Counted from the stretch's first letter, positions 8,820-18,689 are shown. The stretch: DNA of 64,000 nucleotides from Evansella cellulosilytica DSM 2522 (GCF_000177235.2 NC_014829.1:3286001-3350000), one strand, 5' to 3'. Program-made: numbers and translations. The notes: generated by a model not told the origin, from the sequence alone.

Positions 8820-9850
8820 CTCTCTTTTATATAATGTTTTGCCTCTTCATAATCGATTAAGCGATCCGTTAAAAGCTGTCTTATGCTCATTTCTAGCGTA
8901 TGCATTCCTTCTGAACGACTCGTTTGAAGTACATTTTCGATTTGATGTATTTTTTCGTTTCTAATTAAATTCGCTATCGCATAATTGTTCACAAGTATTT
9001 CTGTTGCCGCTTTTCGTCCACGACGATCGACCGTCGTTAATAAACGTTGGGAAATGACAGCTGCTAAAACAGAAGCGAGCTGAATTCTAATTTGTGCTTG
9101 CTGACTTGGCTGGAATACATCGATAATACGATCAATTGTTGCAGCAGCGCTAGATGTGTGTAGCGTGCCTAAAACGAGATGACCCGTTTCTGCTGCTGTA
9201 ATGGCTGTAGCAATCGTGTCTAAATCTCGCATTTCCCCTACTAAAATAACGTCTGGATCTTGTCGAAGTGCCGACCTCAATCCTGTAGAGAAGCTCTTCG
9301 TATCAGATCCAACCTCTCTTTGATCAATAATACAGTTTCTATGCTTGTGCAAATACTCGATTGGGTCTTCGAGCGTAATAATGTGCTTCTTTACATTTTC
9401 GTTCATGTGCTTAATCATAGCGGCTAAAGTCGTCGATTTCCCGCTACCAGTAGGACCTGTCACTAACACTAACCCTTGCTTTTTCTCTGCAATTGTCTTT
9501 AACACACTCGGCATCGCTAAGTCTTCTAAACTCGGGATTTGCACTTGAATGACACGAATCGCCATGCTTAAGTGCGACCTTTGGTAATATGCATTTAAAC
9601 GAAAACGCGAAACACCTGGAATTCCATATGAAAAGTCGACTTCACGATTTGTTTCTAGCTGTTCCTTTAACGCTTCTGGTAATACCTCTTCTACCATCTC
9701 TTTAATGTCCTCAGGTTTTAAACTTTCCTGATCGAGTGTTATTAATTCACCATGAATCCTTAGTACTGGCGGTTTCCCAATCGTTAAGTGTATATCCGAG
9801 GCTTCGAGATAAATAGCTTCTGATAATAATTTTTTTAAGCTTCGACCCAC
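8816..9850 (-). CDS. pilT: PilT, pilus retraction ATPase
   Basis: Hexameric cytoplasmic ATPase that powers pilus depolymerisation and twitching. 344 residues. Walker A GPTGSGKSTTLAAM at about 132, Asp box DPIEYLH, Walker B-type ILVGEMRD and His box LGTLHTSSA. The C-terminal AIANLIRNEK matches the AIRNLIRE motif that distinguishes retraction ATPases from assembly ATPases. PilT is absent from the standard Bacillus competence (ComG) system, so a dynamic pilus is implied. 10 nt after pilB, overlapping pilC. Confidence 0.95.
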   Translation of the reverse strand: MGRSLKKLLSEAIYLEASDIHLTIGKPPVLRIHGELITLDQESLKPEDIKEMVEEVLPEALKEQLETNREVDFSYGIPGVSRFRLNAYYQRSHLSMAIRVIQVQIPSLEDLAMPSVLKTIAEKKQGLVLVTGPTGSGKSTTLAAMIKHMNENVKKHIITLEDPIEYLHKHRNCIIDQREVGSDTKSFSTGLRSALRQDPDVILVGEMRDLDTIATAITAAETGHLVLGTLHTSSAAATIDRIIDVFQPSQQAQIRIQLASVLAAVISQRLLTTVDRRGRKAATEILVNNYAIANLIRNEKIHQIENVLQTSRSEGMHTLEMSIRQLLTDRLIDYEEAKHYIKER

Positions 9851-9860
9851 GTCTTTTCAC

Positions 9861-11531
9861 CTACTTGTCGGTTGCTACTCGTAAAACTTCTTCTGTCGTT
9901 GTTAAACCTAGCTTCACTTTTTCTAAGCCATCATCGACTAAAAAGGACATTCCTTTTTTTAGCGCATACTCTTTAATTGCATGGCTAGATTTTTCATTCA
10001 TAATCATGTGCTTTATCTCATCATCTAGTACAAGCATTTCATGTATCGCAATTCGATCCCGATAGCCTGTCATATTGCATGTTGGGCAGCCTTCGCCTCG
10101 ATACACTTTATCTACTTCAATACCTCTTTTAGAAAAAATTGCTTTTTCTCTCAATGTTAATTCATGTTCTTTCTTACAATCTCGGCAAATCTTTCTGACA
10201 AGACGTTGTGAAACAATACCAGACAATGATGCAGCTAAGAGAAAAGGTTCAATTTTCATATCAACTAATCGGTTGATCGTACTGATTGAGTCGTTCGTAT
10301 GAATTGTACTTAATACTAAGTGGCCTGTTAGTGATGCACGGACAGCAATTTCTGCCGTTTCTGAGTCTCTTATTTCTCCGACCATGATAATATCTGGATC
10401 TTGTCTCAATATGGAGCGGAGTCCACTAGCAAATGTCATCCCGACCTTCGTATTCACTTGAATTTGATTAATCCCTTCAAGCTGATATTCCACAGGGTCC
10501 TCTACCGTAATGATGTTCACTTGTTCCGAATTTAAGCGGTTTAAGCTTGCATATAACGTCGATGATTTACCAGATCCAGTTGGTCCTGTAATTAAAACAA
10601 TACCGTTTGGCATGTCCAACATCTCTGTTAACTGTTCATAATGCTTCTCACTAAAGCCAAGCTTTTCTAAATCGTTGAGTGAATTGCCTAAGTCTAAAAT
10701 ACGCATTACGATTTTTTCTCCGTATACTGTCGGTAAAGTGGAGATTCTTAAATCAATAGGATGAAAATCAATATTCACTTTAATTCTTCCATCCTGTGGA
10801 ATACGTGATTCTGTTATATCTAAATTGCCCATAATTTTAATTCGAGCAATTAGCATATTTTGCATGTGCTTTGGAAGTGTTCGTTCAGTTTTTAACACGC
10901 CATCTACACGATAACGAATGATGACTTTACTTTCTTGTGTATCTATATGAATGTCACTAGCTCTCTCTTGAACTGCTCTAAGTAAAAGCTGGTTTACTAG
11001 CTTGACCATGGGTGAATCATTTTCAATTAATGTTTCCATTTCTTTATCATCTGTAGAAGGCATTTCCTCAAATAGTTCTTCTACAGTATCCTCAAGCTCG
11101 TAATATTTATGGATTGCTTTTAAAATATCGTCTTTCGTAGCGATAGCGACTTCTACCTCAAATCCAGTGGAAAGACGTATATCATCGATAGCAAAAAAGT
11201 CCATCGGATCTGCCATTGCAATGAAAAGCTTATCTCCTTCAAGCTTTAGTGGCATTAAGTTTCTCGTATTAGCAATTTCCTTAGGTACTAGATTTGTCAT
11301 CTTTGGATCAATCGGGTAACGATATAAACTAACATGTGGAATTCCAAGCTGATATTCAAGTACTTCTATTAATTGCTGCTCAGTAATATAGCCTTGTTGA
11401 AGTAATACATCACCAAGCTTTTGGTTACTTGTCTTTTGTTCTAGTGCCTCTTCTAACTGTTCTTTACTAATAAGGCCTGTCTCAACTAATAAGTCACCTA
11501 ATCGCTTTCGACTTTGATTCAAAACGTTCAC
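9861..11531 (-). CDS. pilB: PilB, pilus assembly ATPase with MshEN N-terminus
   Basis: Hexameric ATPase that drives pilin polymerisation. 556 residues. The N-terminal 61 residues hold two tandem copies of the RLGxxLxxxGxI...LxxxL motif (from residues 10 and 38), the MshEN signature known to bind cyclic-di-GMP in MshE/PilB relatives. Deviations are Lys33 where the first copy usually has Gln, and Lys38 where the second has Arg. The catalytic part has Walker A GPTGSGKSSTLYASL, Asp box DPVEYQL, Walker B IIMVGEIRD and His box LSTIHTNDS, then a zinc tetracysteine (CRDC... CPTC). First gene of the minus-strand pilus operon. Confidence 0.95.
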   Translation of the reverse strand: MNVLNQSRKRLGDLLVETGLISKEQLEEALEQKTSNQKLGDVLLQQGYITEQQLIEVLEYQLGIPHVSLYRYPIDPKMTNLVPKEIANTRNLMPLKLEGDKLFIAMADPMDFFAIDDIRLSTGFEVEVAIATKDDILKAIHKYYELEDTVEELFEEMPSTDDKEMETLIENDSPMVKLVNQLLLRAVQERASDIHIDTQESKVIIRYRVDGVLKTERTLPKHMQNMLIARIKIMGNLDITESRIPQDGRIKVNIDFHPIDLRISTLPTVYGEKIVMRILDLGNSLNDLEKLGFSEKHYEQLTEMLDMPNGIVLITGPTGSGKSSTLYASLNRLNSEQVNIITVEDPVEYQLEGINQIQVNTKVGMTFASGLRSILRQDPDIIMVGEIRDSETAEIAVRASLTGHLVLSTIHTNDSISTINRLVDMKIEPFLLAASLSGIVSQRLVRKICRDCKKEHELTLREKAIFSKRGIEVDKVYRGEGCPTCNMTGYRDRIAIHEMLVLDDEIKHMIMNEKSSHAIKEYALKKGMSFLVDDGLEKVKLGLTTTEEVLRVATDK

Positions 11532-11820
11532 CTACCTTTTAGTATGTGATGTTCTCTATAGTTAACGATAACGCATCGCGGATACATAGTAAATAAGTAC
11601 CATGTCAATCAGCAGAAAAAATAAAATCCTGTCATGTACTATATTACTCATTATAATGTATAATAGGACTAAATAAATAGAATTTTTTTACCAAAAGCAA
11701 AAAAATATATAGGACTATTCACTTATCATTTGTTCAATATAGTGAATTTCACATGTGTACAGTTCTTATTACCAATATTATTATAGGCTTAAACTTAAAA
11801 ATTAAGGTGGTGATATTATA
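11532..11820. promoter_or_regulatory. Divergent spacer between the two pilus units
   Basis: 289 AT-rich bases separate pilB (minus) from the minor pilin genes (plus), so both promoters should lie here. I cannot assign -35/-10 boxes with confidence. The plus-strand unit begins with AAGGTGGTGA upstream of a GTG start at 11821. Confidence 0.5.
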
Positions 11821-12249
11821 GTGCTAAAAGACCTCTCTCGTAAAATATTTGTTGAAGATGGTAGAACATTAGTAGAAATTCTAATCTCTATCACGATATT
11901 AGCTATTGTTACTGTACCGATTGCATCGATGTTTGTTCAGTCTGCTCGCTCTATTAATGTTGCCGAAGAGCTGATGGACGCCACCTACGTAGCACAAACA
12001 GTTATGGAGGAAATTTATCATATAAGTGATGGTTCATTAGCTAGTTTTGATGCGCTACATGAAGCAGAAGGATTCGATTATTCTCCCATTGATTTAGAAG
12101 AGCCAGATTATATTTTTCAGCAAATTAAAAATGGTTATGAAATAGAGGTTATTTTATCAAACGAAAATGATCTCGTAAATGTATTAGTTAAAGTGATCGA
12201 ACAAGGAAAGTTATCAGCACAAATGGAAACGTATTTAGATTGGAAGTAG
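11821..12249 (+). CDS. Minor pilin-like protein (PilV type)
   Basis: 142 residues. Prepilin-type N-terminus: a 14-residue leader ending DG, then RTLVEILISITILAIVTVPIASMF with Glu5 conserved; +1 is Arg instead of the common Phe/Met. The short C-terminal part ends in EVILSNENDLVNVLVKVIEQ, typical of PilV/GspI-like minor pilins that help to initiate the fibre. GTG start with AAGGTGGTGA. First of three genes transcribed together away from pilB. Confidence 0.8.
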   Translation: MLKDLSRKIFVEDGRTLVEILISITILAIVTVPIASMFVQSARSINVAEELMDATYVAQTVMEEIYHISDGSLASFDALHEAEGFDYSPIDLEEPDYIFQQIKNGYEIEVILSNENDLVNVLVKVIEQGKLSAQMETYLDWK

Positions 12250-12259
12250 AGGTGGTCAT

Positions 12260-12733
12260 ATGATTAAAAATGAAAAAGGTTTAACGTTAGTCGAGCTACT
12301 CATTTCAGTAGCTTTAATATCAATGATTGCTATTTTAATCACCTCAATTCAGATTTTTGGACAAAATCAATACACAAATCAATCAAAGCAAATTGATAAT
12401 CAAGCAAATGTTCGATTAGCAATGAATGTGTTAACGAAAGAAATTAGAAGTGGGAGTTCAGCCGAACTTAGTGCAGATTTTACTGAATTGAAGATCGAAA
12501 AGGTCGGTGGCGAATCTACTATATTTTCATTTATTGATAATCAAATTATACAAAATAACTCAAACATCATCGCAGAAAATGTTCAAGTCGATCATCCTAT
12601 CTTCATAAAAAATGAAGCGCATGAGAGTATTGGAGTGAAATTAACGATCCATAGTCAAGGTGAACTTAATTACCAAACAACATCACTGTCTAGCACAATA
12701 TTTTTAAGAGGAAGAGGCGGTGATTCTGAATGA
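12260..12733 (+). CDS. Minor pilin-like protein (PilW/GspJ type)
   Basis: 157 residues. Leader MIKNEKG then LTLVELLISVALISMIAIL, a class III prepilin signal with Glu5. The following helix (QANVRLAMNVLTKEIRSGSS) and beta-rich end match the PilW/GspJ pattern. SD AGGTGG, starting 10 nt after the preceding gene and overlapping the next by 4 nt. Likely one of the initiating or priming subunits, processed by PilD. Confidence 0.8.
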   Translation: MIKNEKGLTLVELLISVALISMIAILITSIQIFGQNQYTNQSKQIDNQANVRLAMNVLTKEIRSGSSAELSADFTELKIEKVGGESTIFSFIDNQIIQNNSNIIAENVQVDHPIFIKNEAHESIGVKLTIHSQGELNYQTTSLSSTIFLRGRGGDSE

Positions 12734-14184
12734 AGCTAAGTTTAGATGTGAAAAAATACATGACGAATGAAAAAGGTATCACATTAATTCTCGTGTTGAT
12801 TTTAATCGTTGTCATGTCCGTTTTAACTGTTAGCCTTATCGGTGTCACAGCAACAAACTTGAAAGTGAGTTCTGGGGAAAGAGATAATCAATCTGCCTAT
12901 TATATTGCAGAGTCAGGGATTAACCTTCATATTAATAGTATAAAAGAAAATCTAGATAAAGAGAGTGTAGACGAAATTATTGGGCCTCTTCCTAATGAAA
13001 CTATCTATTCAAATTTTGAGCCTCAGCAAGGCATTGAACCTAGGGCGATAGTAACCATCGATGAGACTAACATGGATGGTGTTTACAAAATCACATCAAT
13101 TGGAGAGATAGGAAATCGTTCAAGGGTAGTAGAAGTGACCTTTACCTTACCAATGAGTGAGGGAGAAAGTGGTCCACCTATATTTATTCCATCTGACATG
13201 GCGGTATTTTCCAACAGTACAATAAAACTAGATGGTAGCACGTCCATTAATGGTTCTGTTGGAACTGTCTCTGATAACCCTGGAAGTATAACGATTGCCG
13301 GCGGTGGTGGAAATAGAATTACAGGTGATATTTTTGTAGGTGGGAATTTGAATAATGTTATTTCAAAACCGAATGGTGTAACATTAAGAGATCCAAAAGT
13401 GATACAAAATAGTTTTGATTATACATTACCTCAATTCCCAAATTTCCCTGAATTAACTACACCTGCAAATGGTGGCCCTATTTCAAATGGAAATTTACAC
13501 GTCGGTCCTTGGCCATTTCAAGGCTATACTTTCTCAGAAGATGCACATTTTAATACGATCATCGTTGATTCAAATACAACTTTGACCATTGATGTTGGTG
13601 GTGAAAATGAGCATCGAAAAATAAGAGTGAATAATTTACATCTAAGACAAGGCCATATTCGTTTAGTAGGAGAAGGAAAGTTGACTTTATATATAGAAAA
13701 TCAATTTACTTTCCAGAGTACCAATCGCATAAATGTCACGCATTCAGGTGATCAAAATGAGATTAAAGACGTAACTGATCAGTTAAATATATTTTATAGC
13801 GGATCTAACAAACTAGAAGTAGGCGGCCAATCGCAAATTTTTGGTTCGATATATATTAATCATGCTGACCTAGATATAGGTGCTTCTGCTACCTTTACTG
13901 GACATATTATTTCTGGAGGTAATAAGGTTGAGATTTCTGGAGATTCTAAAAATAATACAAGAGTACTGTTTGCACCATTAGCAAAAGTTGAGATGACTGG
14001 TTCTAGTCAAGTAAGAGGAACTATTATCTCAAAGGAATATGAAGCTTCTGGTGGAGGAATTAGAGTCGATTACCAAGAGATTGATCAAGACAGCTTAATT
14101 CCTTTCTTCCCTGGAAATGGTTCCGGAGATGAAGAAACTCCTACATTTAACTTTGAGTTACAGACACCAACTGTTGAAAAATAA
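12730..14184 (+). CDS. PilX N-terminal domain protein with long beta-rich region
   Basis: 484 residues. The N-terminus (KYMTNEKG then ITLILVLILIVVMSVLTVSLI) is a prepilin-like signal but has Leu where Glu5 is expected, as in PilX/GspK-type tip subunits. YYIAESGIN at about 58 is the PilX_N hallmark. Residues of about 155-450 are rich in Gly/Asn with repeated beta segments (STSINGSVGTV, SQIFGSIYINHADLD, GSSQVRGTIISKE), resembling the parallel-beta region common in Gram-positive PilX-like proteins. The size suggests a tip or adhesion-related minor pilin. Translationally coupled to the preceding gene. Confidence 0.8.
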   Translation: MKLSLDVKKYMTNEKGITLILVLILIVVMSVLTVSLIGVTATNLKVSSGERDNQSAYYIAESGINLHINSIKENLDKESVDEIIGPLPNETIYSNFEPQQGIEPRAIVTIDETNMDGVYKITSIGEIGNRSRVVEVTFTLPMSEGESGPPIFIPSDMAVFSNSTIKLDGSTSINGSVGTVSDNPGSITIAGGGGNRITGDIFVGGNLNNVISKPNGVTLRDPKVIQNSFDYTLPQFPNFPELTTPANGGPISNGNLHVGPWPFQGYTFSEDAHFNTIIVDSNTTLTIDVGGENEHRKIRVNNLHLRQGHIRLVGEGKLTLYIENQFTFQSTNRINVTHSGDQNEIKDVTDQLNIFYSGSNKLEVGGQSQIFGSIYINHADLDIGASATFTGHIISGGNKVEISGDSKNNTRVLFAPLAKVEMTGSSQVRGTIISKEYEASGGGIRVDYQEIDQDSLIPFFPGNGSGDEETPTFNFELQTPTVEK

Positions 14185-14217
14185 GATTATAAAGAAAGCT
14201 CATAGACTGTTATATTC

Positions 14218-14265
14218 AAAGAGGGACTCGAAAAGGTGAAAGTACACCTTTTCGAGTCCCTCTTT
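14218..14265 (+). terminator. Terminator of the minor pilin operon
   Basis: Perfect 21-bp arms (AAAGAGGGACTCGAAAAGGTG, 14218-14238) around a 6-nt loop, followed by a short T-run. A second hairpin (GATTGAAAAAGG / CCTTTTCAATGCCC) lies at 14274-14311. Together they separate this operon from the convergent GGDEF gene. Confidence 0.85.
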
Positions 14266-14345
14266 AATATTAGGGATTGAAAAAGGCAAACATCATCCCT
14301 TTTCAATGCCCTCATTTTACACTTTTGAAGTCAAGTAACCAACAG

Positions 14346-16046
14346 TTAATAATACGCTACTTTATTTCTCCCTTGCTGCTTAGCTCCTGTATACATCGCA
14401 CGGTCGGCGTTACGTAAAACAGACATGCCTGTTTCATCATTTTCTAGCTTTGTTGCAACACCTATACTAGCGGTAATTCTAACTAGCTTACCATCGCCAC
14501 TGTTTAAATCATCGGAAACTTTAAATAGCTGTGATTCAATGTTTTGACGCAGCGTCTCAGCCATATCTTCAGCGTATTGAGCAGTATCACCTTCTAAAAG
14601 CACTACAAACTCTTCTCCCCCATAACGCGCTAGTACTCCAGATGTCCCTACACTCTCTTGTAACAAATGGGCAACTTGGCATAAAATATCGTTTCCACTT
14701 TGATGTCCATAATTATCATTGATTTTCTTAAAGTGATCGAGGTCTAGAAGTATGATCGCAAATTGATCGTCTTTCTCTGGAACATCGTATTTTTCCAAAA
14801 GTCTATTTTCAAAATAACGAAAGTTAAACAAGTTTGTTAATGCACAACGTTCACTATCTTTTTTCGTTTTTTCATAGTTTCTTGCATTTTGGGCCGCGAC
14901 GGCGATGTAGTTAGCCATTATTTGCAATATCATGAGATGACTTTTTTCAAATGCACGCTTCTTGTTAGCAACAATTGTAATGACACCTACTATTTCATTA
15001 TTCCTTACCGAGGGTACAGACATAATGGAGTGTGCATGAGGAAAGTGTTCTTTATTAACAAACGGCTTCCACTGCTTTGCTTCTGTATAGAGTACTGATT
15101 CCCCTGTTTGTGAGACATTTATACTAATATTATCACCGGACAATAGTCCAATATTATTTTGGTTATTTGTCGTGTACATTTCAATCGCTTGTAGCTTTCC
15201 ATCCTTTAACGTATCAAACACATAAACATAATTAACGTCAAAGATTGATTTTACCTTTTTTACAAACAATGAACATATATCATTTACCGATAAGTTTTCA
15301 TTTATTTCAGAACCAAAAGCACTCACTTTTTTTAATAATTTCCCTGTTCTTTCACTCTCATTATAAAGCTTTAAAAAGAGAGAAAGAAAAACGAGTGGTA
15401 TTCCAATTAATAGTACAGCTAAATATCCTATTTCTTGATACAAAGCTACTAATGAAATCCCAATAGGTATAATCATTATTGCGGAAACTGCTTCCCACGC
15501 TAACGCTTCATCAAAAAACTTTATTCCTTTTAGCTTCACTATATATTTTCTTAAAATAAATATGAACCAATTATTTAAGAAAAAGTAAACTGTTGCGTAT
15601 GTAATGATAGGGAAAATCATGCTTATTATAGATATTTCGGAAAAATTCCCCGTAATCCCACCCATTAAATAAAATACACTCCCTGAAACGAACGAGACTA
15701 ATAAAAAAACGATAGAGTTAATTGGTAATCGATAAATCTCATTTCTAGAGAGCTTTAAGCTTAATAGCGTGACGATAATAGCTAGCTGCATTACCACCAT
15801 TTCTATTAATAACCCGAACTGTAGGAATATCGCTAGTGATATTCCGTGTAATGGAACGATATTAGCGTGACGAAACCGAATAGGAAACCTTGAGGCAAAT
15901 AAAACAAGACTTAAGAAGAAAAGAATAGCGTGCCATTCTTCTAGAAAAATAGGTAAACCGTTTTTAATAAAGAAATAAATAAAAATCGGATATAATAGAA
16001 GCCAAGTGGCCCATACTATATATTTTTTCTTAGCCGTCATCGCCAC
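14346..16046 (-). CDS. Membrane GAF-GGDEF diguanylate cyclase
   Basis: Makes cyclic-di-GMP from two GTP. 566 residues: about 6-7 N-terminal membrane helices (to about 225), a GAF-like sensor domain at about 240-375 (SVNDICSLFVKKV... ISVLYTEA region), then GGDEF from about 390. DLDHFKKINDNYGH and RYGGEEF are intact, so it should be active. The four residues five positions before GGEEF are GTSG, not RxxD, so the inhibitory I-site is missing. It stands convergent to the pilus minor-subunit operon and next to PilB with an MshEN domain, suggesting a local c-di-GMP circuit; that link is inference. Confidence 0.9.
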   Translation of the reverse strand: MAMTAKKKYIVWATWLLLYPIFIYFFIKNGLPIFLEEWHAILFFLSLVLFASRFPIRFRHANIVPLHGISLAIFLQFGLLIEMVVMQLAIIVTLLSLKLSRNEIYRLPINSIVFLLVSFVSGSVFYLMGGITGNFSEISIISMIFPIITYATVYFFLNNWFIFILRKYIVKLKGIKFFDEALAWEAVSAIMIIPIGISLVALYQEIGYLAVLLIGIPLVFLSLFLKLYNESERTGKLLKKVSAFGSEINENLSVNDICSLFVKKVKSIFDVNYVYVFDTLKDGKLQAIEMYTTNNQNNIGLLSGDNISINVSQTGESVLYTEAKQWKPFVNKEHFPHAHSIMSVPSVRNNEIVGVITIVANKKRAFEKSHLMILQIMANYIAVAAQNARNYEKTKKDSERCALTNLFNFRYFENRLLEKYDVPEKDDQFAIILLDLDHFKKINDNYGHQSGNDILCQVAHLLQESVGTSGVLARYGGEEFVVLLEGDTAQYAEDMAETLRQNIESQLFKVSDDLNSGDGKLVRITASIGVATKLENDETGMSVLRNADRAMYTGAKQQGRNKVAYY

Positions 16047-16294
16047 ACCTCCAACTCATGTAAGTAAAAAACGATACGATATAGTCTCTATAATGCTACA
16101 ACATTGCTTATGTCGAATTTTCTGAAAAATCATTATAATAATGAAACTATTTTACCATGCTTACTACTAATATGTTAAGGAAAAAATGTCCATTTTTGGT
16201 ACATAATCAGACTTTCGAACCATAAGAAATAACTAAAAACATTATTGCACCAATACGGTAACCGTTTACATAAAGTGTATATTTTTTTATAAAG

Positions 16295-16343
16295 ATAGGA
16301 GATTAGTCTTATAAAACTATCTTATATAAGGCTAATCTCCTAT
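16295..16343 (-). terminator. Terminator after folC
   Basis: ATAGGAGATTAGtCTTATA paired with TATATAAGgCTAATCTCCTAT, with T-runs on both sides. It lies directly behind the folC stop codon on the minus strand. The rest of 16047-16294 is AT-rich and without a gene. Confidence 0.85.
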
Positions 16344-16346
16344 TTT

Positions 16347-17627
16347 TTAATGAAAGCTTCGTTTCATATCATTTATAAATTGGTGTGAGCCTGTAATTAA
16401 TACTATGTTTGATTCATTATTTATTACATAATCTTTCATCCATGCTTTTGGATGCTCAACAAGCTGGTTTTCATGGATGCCGAATTGCTCGAAATCTGAT
16501 AGTGGTAAAGCCCTTGGCGAGGAAAAGGTTGTCACAAATAGCTTTGATGTAGCTCCTTCTAGCTGTTCAATCATCGTTTTTATTTCTTTATCCTTCATTG
16601 CAGCAAACAACACGGTTATTTCCTTTTCTCGGAATCTTTTTTTTACTGTTTCAAGCGTTTTTTCTATCGCTGGAGGATTATGTGCAGTGTCTAATACGAT
16701 CACTGGGATAGTATCTATTATTTCAAATCTCCCTGCTAGTTGTGCCTTAGATAAGCCGGCAACAGCTTGTTCATCTGTGACCATCAGCGCATAAAATTGG
16801 TGTAAGTAGTCTATCGTCATAAGTGCTAAGGCAGCATTTTTCCCTTGATGGTCCCCTAATAGCTTTAACGGAACATGTTTTAATTTCCGATACGCTGCTT
16901 CGTACGAAAGTGTTTGTGTATCTGCTTCCAAACTCGTTTCATAAGTAATTCGACTTTGTAGCGCGTATAATGAAGACCTTTTTTCCTTTGCTTCCTCTTC
17001 AAATACAAATTGTATATTAGAATCACAGGCTGTCATCACAGCCACCCCTGGTTTAATAATACCTGCCTTTTCTTTGGCAATTTCCTTTAATGAATCTCCT
17101 AAATATTCTTGATGGTCATAGCCTACATTAGTAATTACTGATACGAGTGGGAAAATGACATTGGTCGCATCATTTCTCCCCCCCATTCCTGCTTCAATGA
17201 CTGCGATATCAACCGGGCTTTTAAAAGAGAAATAATATAATGCAAGTGCCGTTATGAGCTCAAACTCGCTAATAAGCTCGTCCATTTCTTGCTCAACTAC
17301 CGCAACTGTTGGTGCAATTTCACTTATCATTGTCGTAAATTGTGATTCAGACATTGGCTCTCCATTAATCGCAATTTGCTCCCTGACGTCACCAAATGAA
17401 GGGGTCATATATGTACCTACAAAAAAACCTGCTTCTTGAAGCATAGAGCGTAGAAAGGTAACGGTCGATCCTTTTCCATTCGTCCCTGCTACATGAATCG
17501 TCTTTACTTTTCGTTCTGGATGATTTAATGCCTCCATGAGCTTTTCCATTCGCTTTAAATCATATCTAATTCCGGCAACTCGTTTAGAGTTGACATAATC
17601 TATCGCATTTTTATATGTCGTAATCAT
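16347..17627 (-). CDS. folC: Folylpolyglutamate synthase / dihydrofolate synthase
   Basis: Cytoplasmic Mur-ligase-family enzyme that adds glutamate to dihydropteroate and tetrahydrofolates. 426 residues. ATP-binding loop HVAGTNGKGSTV at about 45-56, the EAGMGGRNDATN motif at about 150 and the C-terminal-domain signature IVLDTAHNPPAIE at about 302. Conserved position next to the comC/pilD-spoIIB region and, farther right, valS as in B. subtilis. Divergent from the ATP-grasp pair. ATG at 17625-17627 behind GGAGGC. Confidence 0.94.
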   Translation of the reverse strand: MITTYKNAIDYVNSKRVAGIRYDLKRMEKLMEALNHPERKVKTIHVAGTNGKGSTVTFLRSMLQEAGFFVGTYMTPSFGDVREQIAINGEPMSESQFTTMISEIAPTVAVVEQEMDELISEFELITALALYYFSFKSPVDIAVIEAGMGGRNDATNVIFPLVSVITNVGYDHQEYLGDSLKEIAKEKAGIIKPGVAVMTACDSNIQFVFEEEAKEKRSSLYALQSRITYETSLEADTQTLSYEAAYRKLKHVPLKLLGDHQGKNAALALMTIDYLHQFYALMVTDEQAVAGLSKAQLAGRFEIIDTIPVIVLDTAHNPPAIEKTLETVKKRFREKEITVLFAAMKDKEIKTMIEQLEGATSKLFVTTFSSPRALPLSDFEQFGIHENQLVEHPKAWMKDYVINNESNIVLITGSHQFINDMKRSFH

Positions 17628-17774
17628 TTTTTATAAGCCTCCATGATATGAATAATTGCAATTTTGTTTCATTACTGCCATGATAATCTCGAGGAACGGC
17701 GATCATGCTTAAACATATCTGTTCCGAATATAACTTTATCATATATTTTTATAGTTCTGAAAGGAGTTGCACCT

Positions 17775-18689
17775 ATGAATCCGCTTTATGGCTGGTTAAT
17801 ATATAACGGAAATTTAAAGACAGATAAATTTATAGATTACGTTCGTTGGTTCCAAAAGGTAGCAAAAGAGCACGACGTCTATGTCGATGCCATTGCGAAT
17901 AATGAACTTCTCGTCACTATAGAACGAAGTGGAGAGGCTAGCTTCACATCAAAAAAAGTAGATATGAGTAGGAAACGTCCCGATTTCGTTCATTTTGCCG
18001 ATAAGGACCTTCACCTTGCAAGACATTTAGAGAATGCTGGCATCCCTGTATTTAATTCATCAAGCGCTATTGAGCTATGTGATAATAAAGCATATATGCA
18101 TCAAGTGTTGTCATCTAAGCACATACCGATGCCGAAAACAATCATTTCACCAAAGGTTTATCCAGGGTTACCGTTGACCGACGAATCCCATGTAGAAATG
18201 ATTAAAGAAACATTGAATTTTCCATTAATTTTGAAGGAGGCTTATGGCTCCTTCGGACAACAAGTCTATTGGATTAACAATGAAAAGGAATTAATACAAA
18301 AAGTAACTGAACTTAAAGGAAGGGAACTCGTTTTTCAAGAACCTGTCATGACAAGTCTAGGTACGGATATTCGTTTAAATGTTGTCGGTGAACGGGTAGT
18401 AGCTGCAATGAAGCGCACGTCAGAAACAGATTTCAGAGCAAATGTCACTGCTGGAGGTAAAACGATACGATATAAGCCAACTGCAAATGAAGAAGCATTG
18501 GCAATCGCAAGTGCGAAAGCCGTAGGAGCTGTGTTTGCTGGGGTTGACTTACTCATTGGAGAAGATGGACCTGTTCTTTGCGAAGTAAATTCAAACCCTC
18601 ACCTTAGAAGTATTTATGAATGCACAGGGGTAGATGTAGCGGTTGAAATGGTTGAATTTATTAAAGTGGCTTGCAGGAAGGGAGAATAA
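17775..18689 (+). CDS. RimK-like ATP-grasp ligase, first copy
   Basis: Probable carboxylate-amine ligase (ATP-dependent amide bond formation); substrate unknown. 304 residues from the ATG at 17775, chosen for AAAGGAG nine bases before it; frames open farther upstream lack such a site. ATP-grasp features: LILKEAYGSFGQQVYW (ATP-binding loop), GTDIRLNVVGERVVAAMKR, DFRANVTAGG and the metal-binding VLCEVNSNPHLRS, all as in RimK-type glutamate ligases. One base separates its stop from the second copy. Not part of the B. subtilis folC neighbourhood as I know it. Confidence 0.8.
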   Translation: MNPLYGWLIYNGNLKTDKFIDYVRWFQKVAKEHDVYVDAIANNELLVTIERSGEASFTSKKVDMSRKRPDFVHFADKDLHLARHLENAGIPVFNSSSAIELCDNKAYMHQVLSSKHIPMPKTIISPKVYPGLPLTDESHVEMIKETLNFPLILKEAYGSFGQQVYWINNEKELIQKVTELKGRELVFQEPVMTSLGTDIRLNVVGERVVAAMKRTSETDFRANVTAGGKTIRYKPTANEEALAIASAKAVGAVFAGVDLLIGEDGPVLCEVNSNPHLRSIYECTGVDVAVEMVEFIKVACRKGE

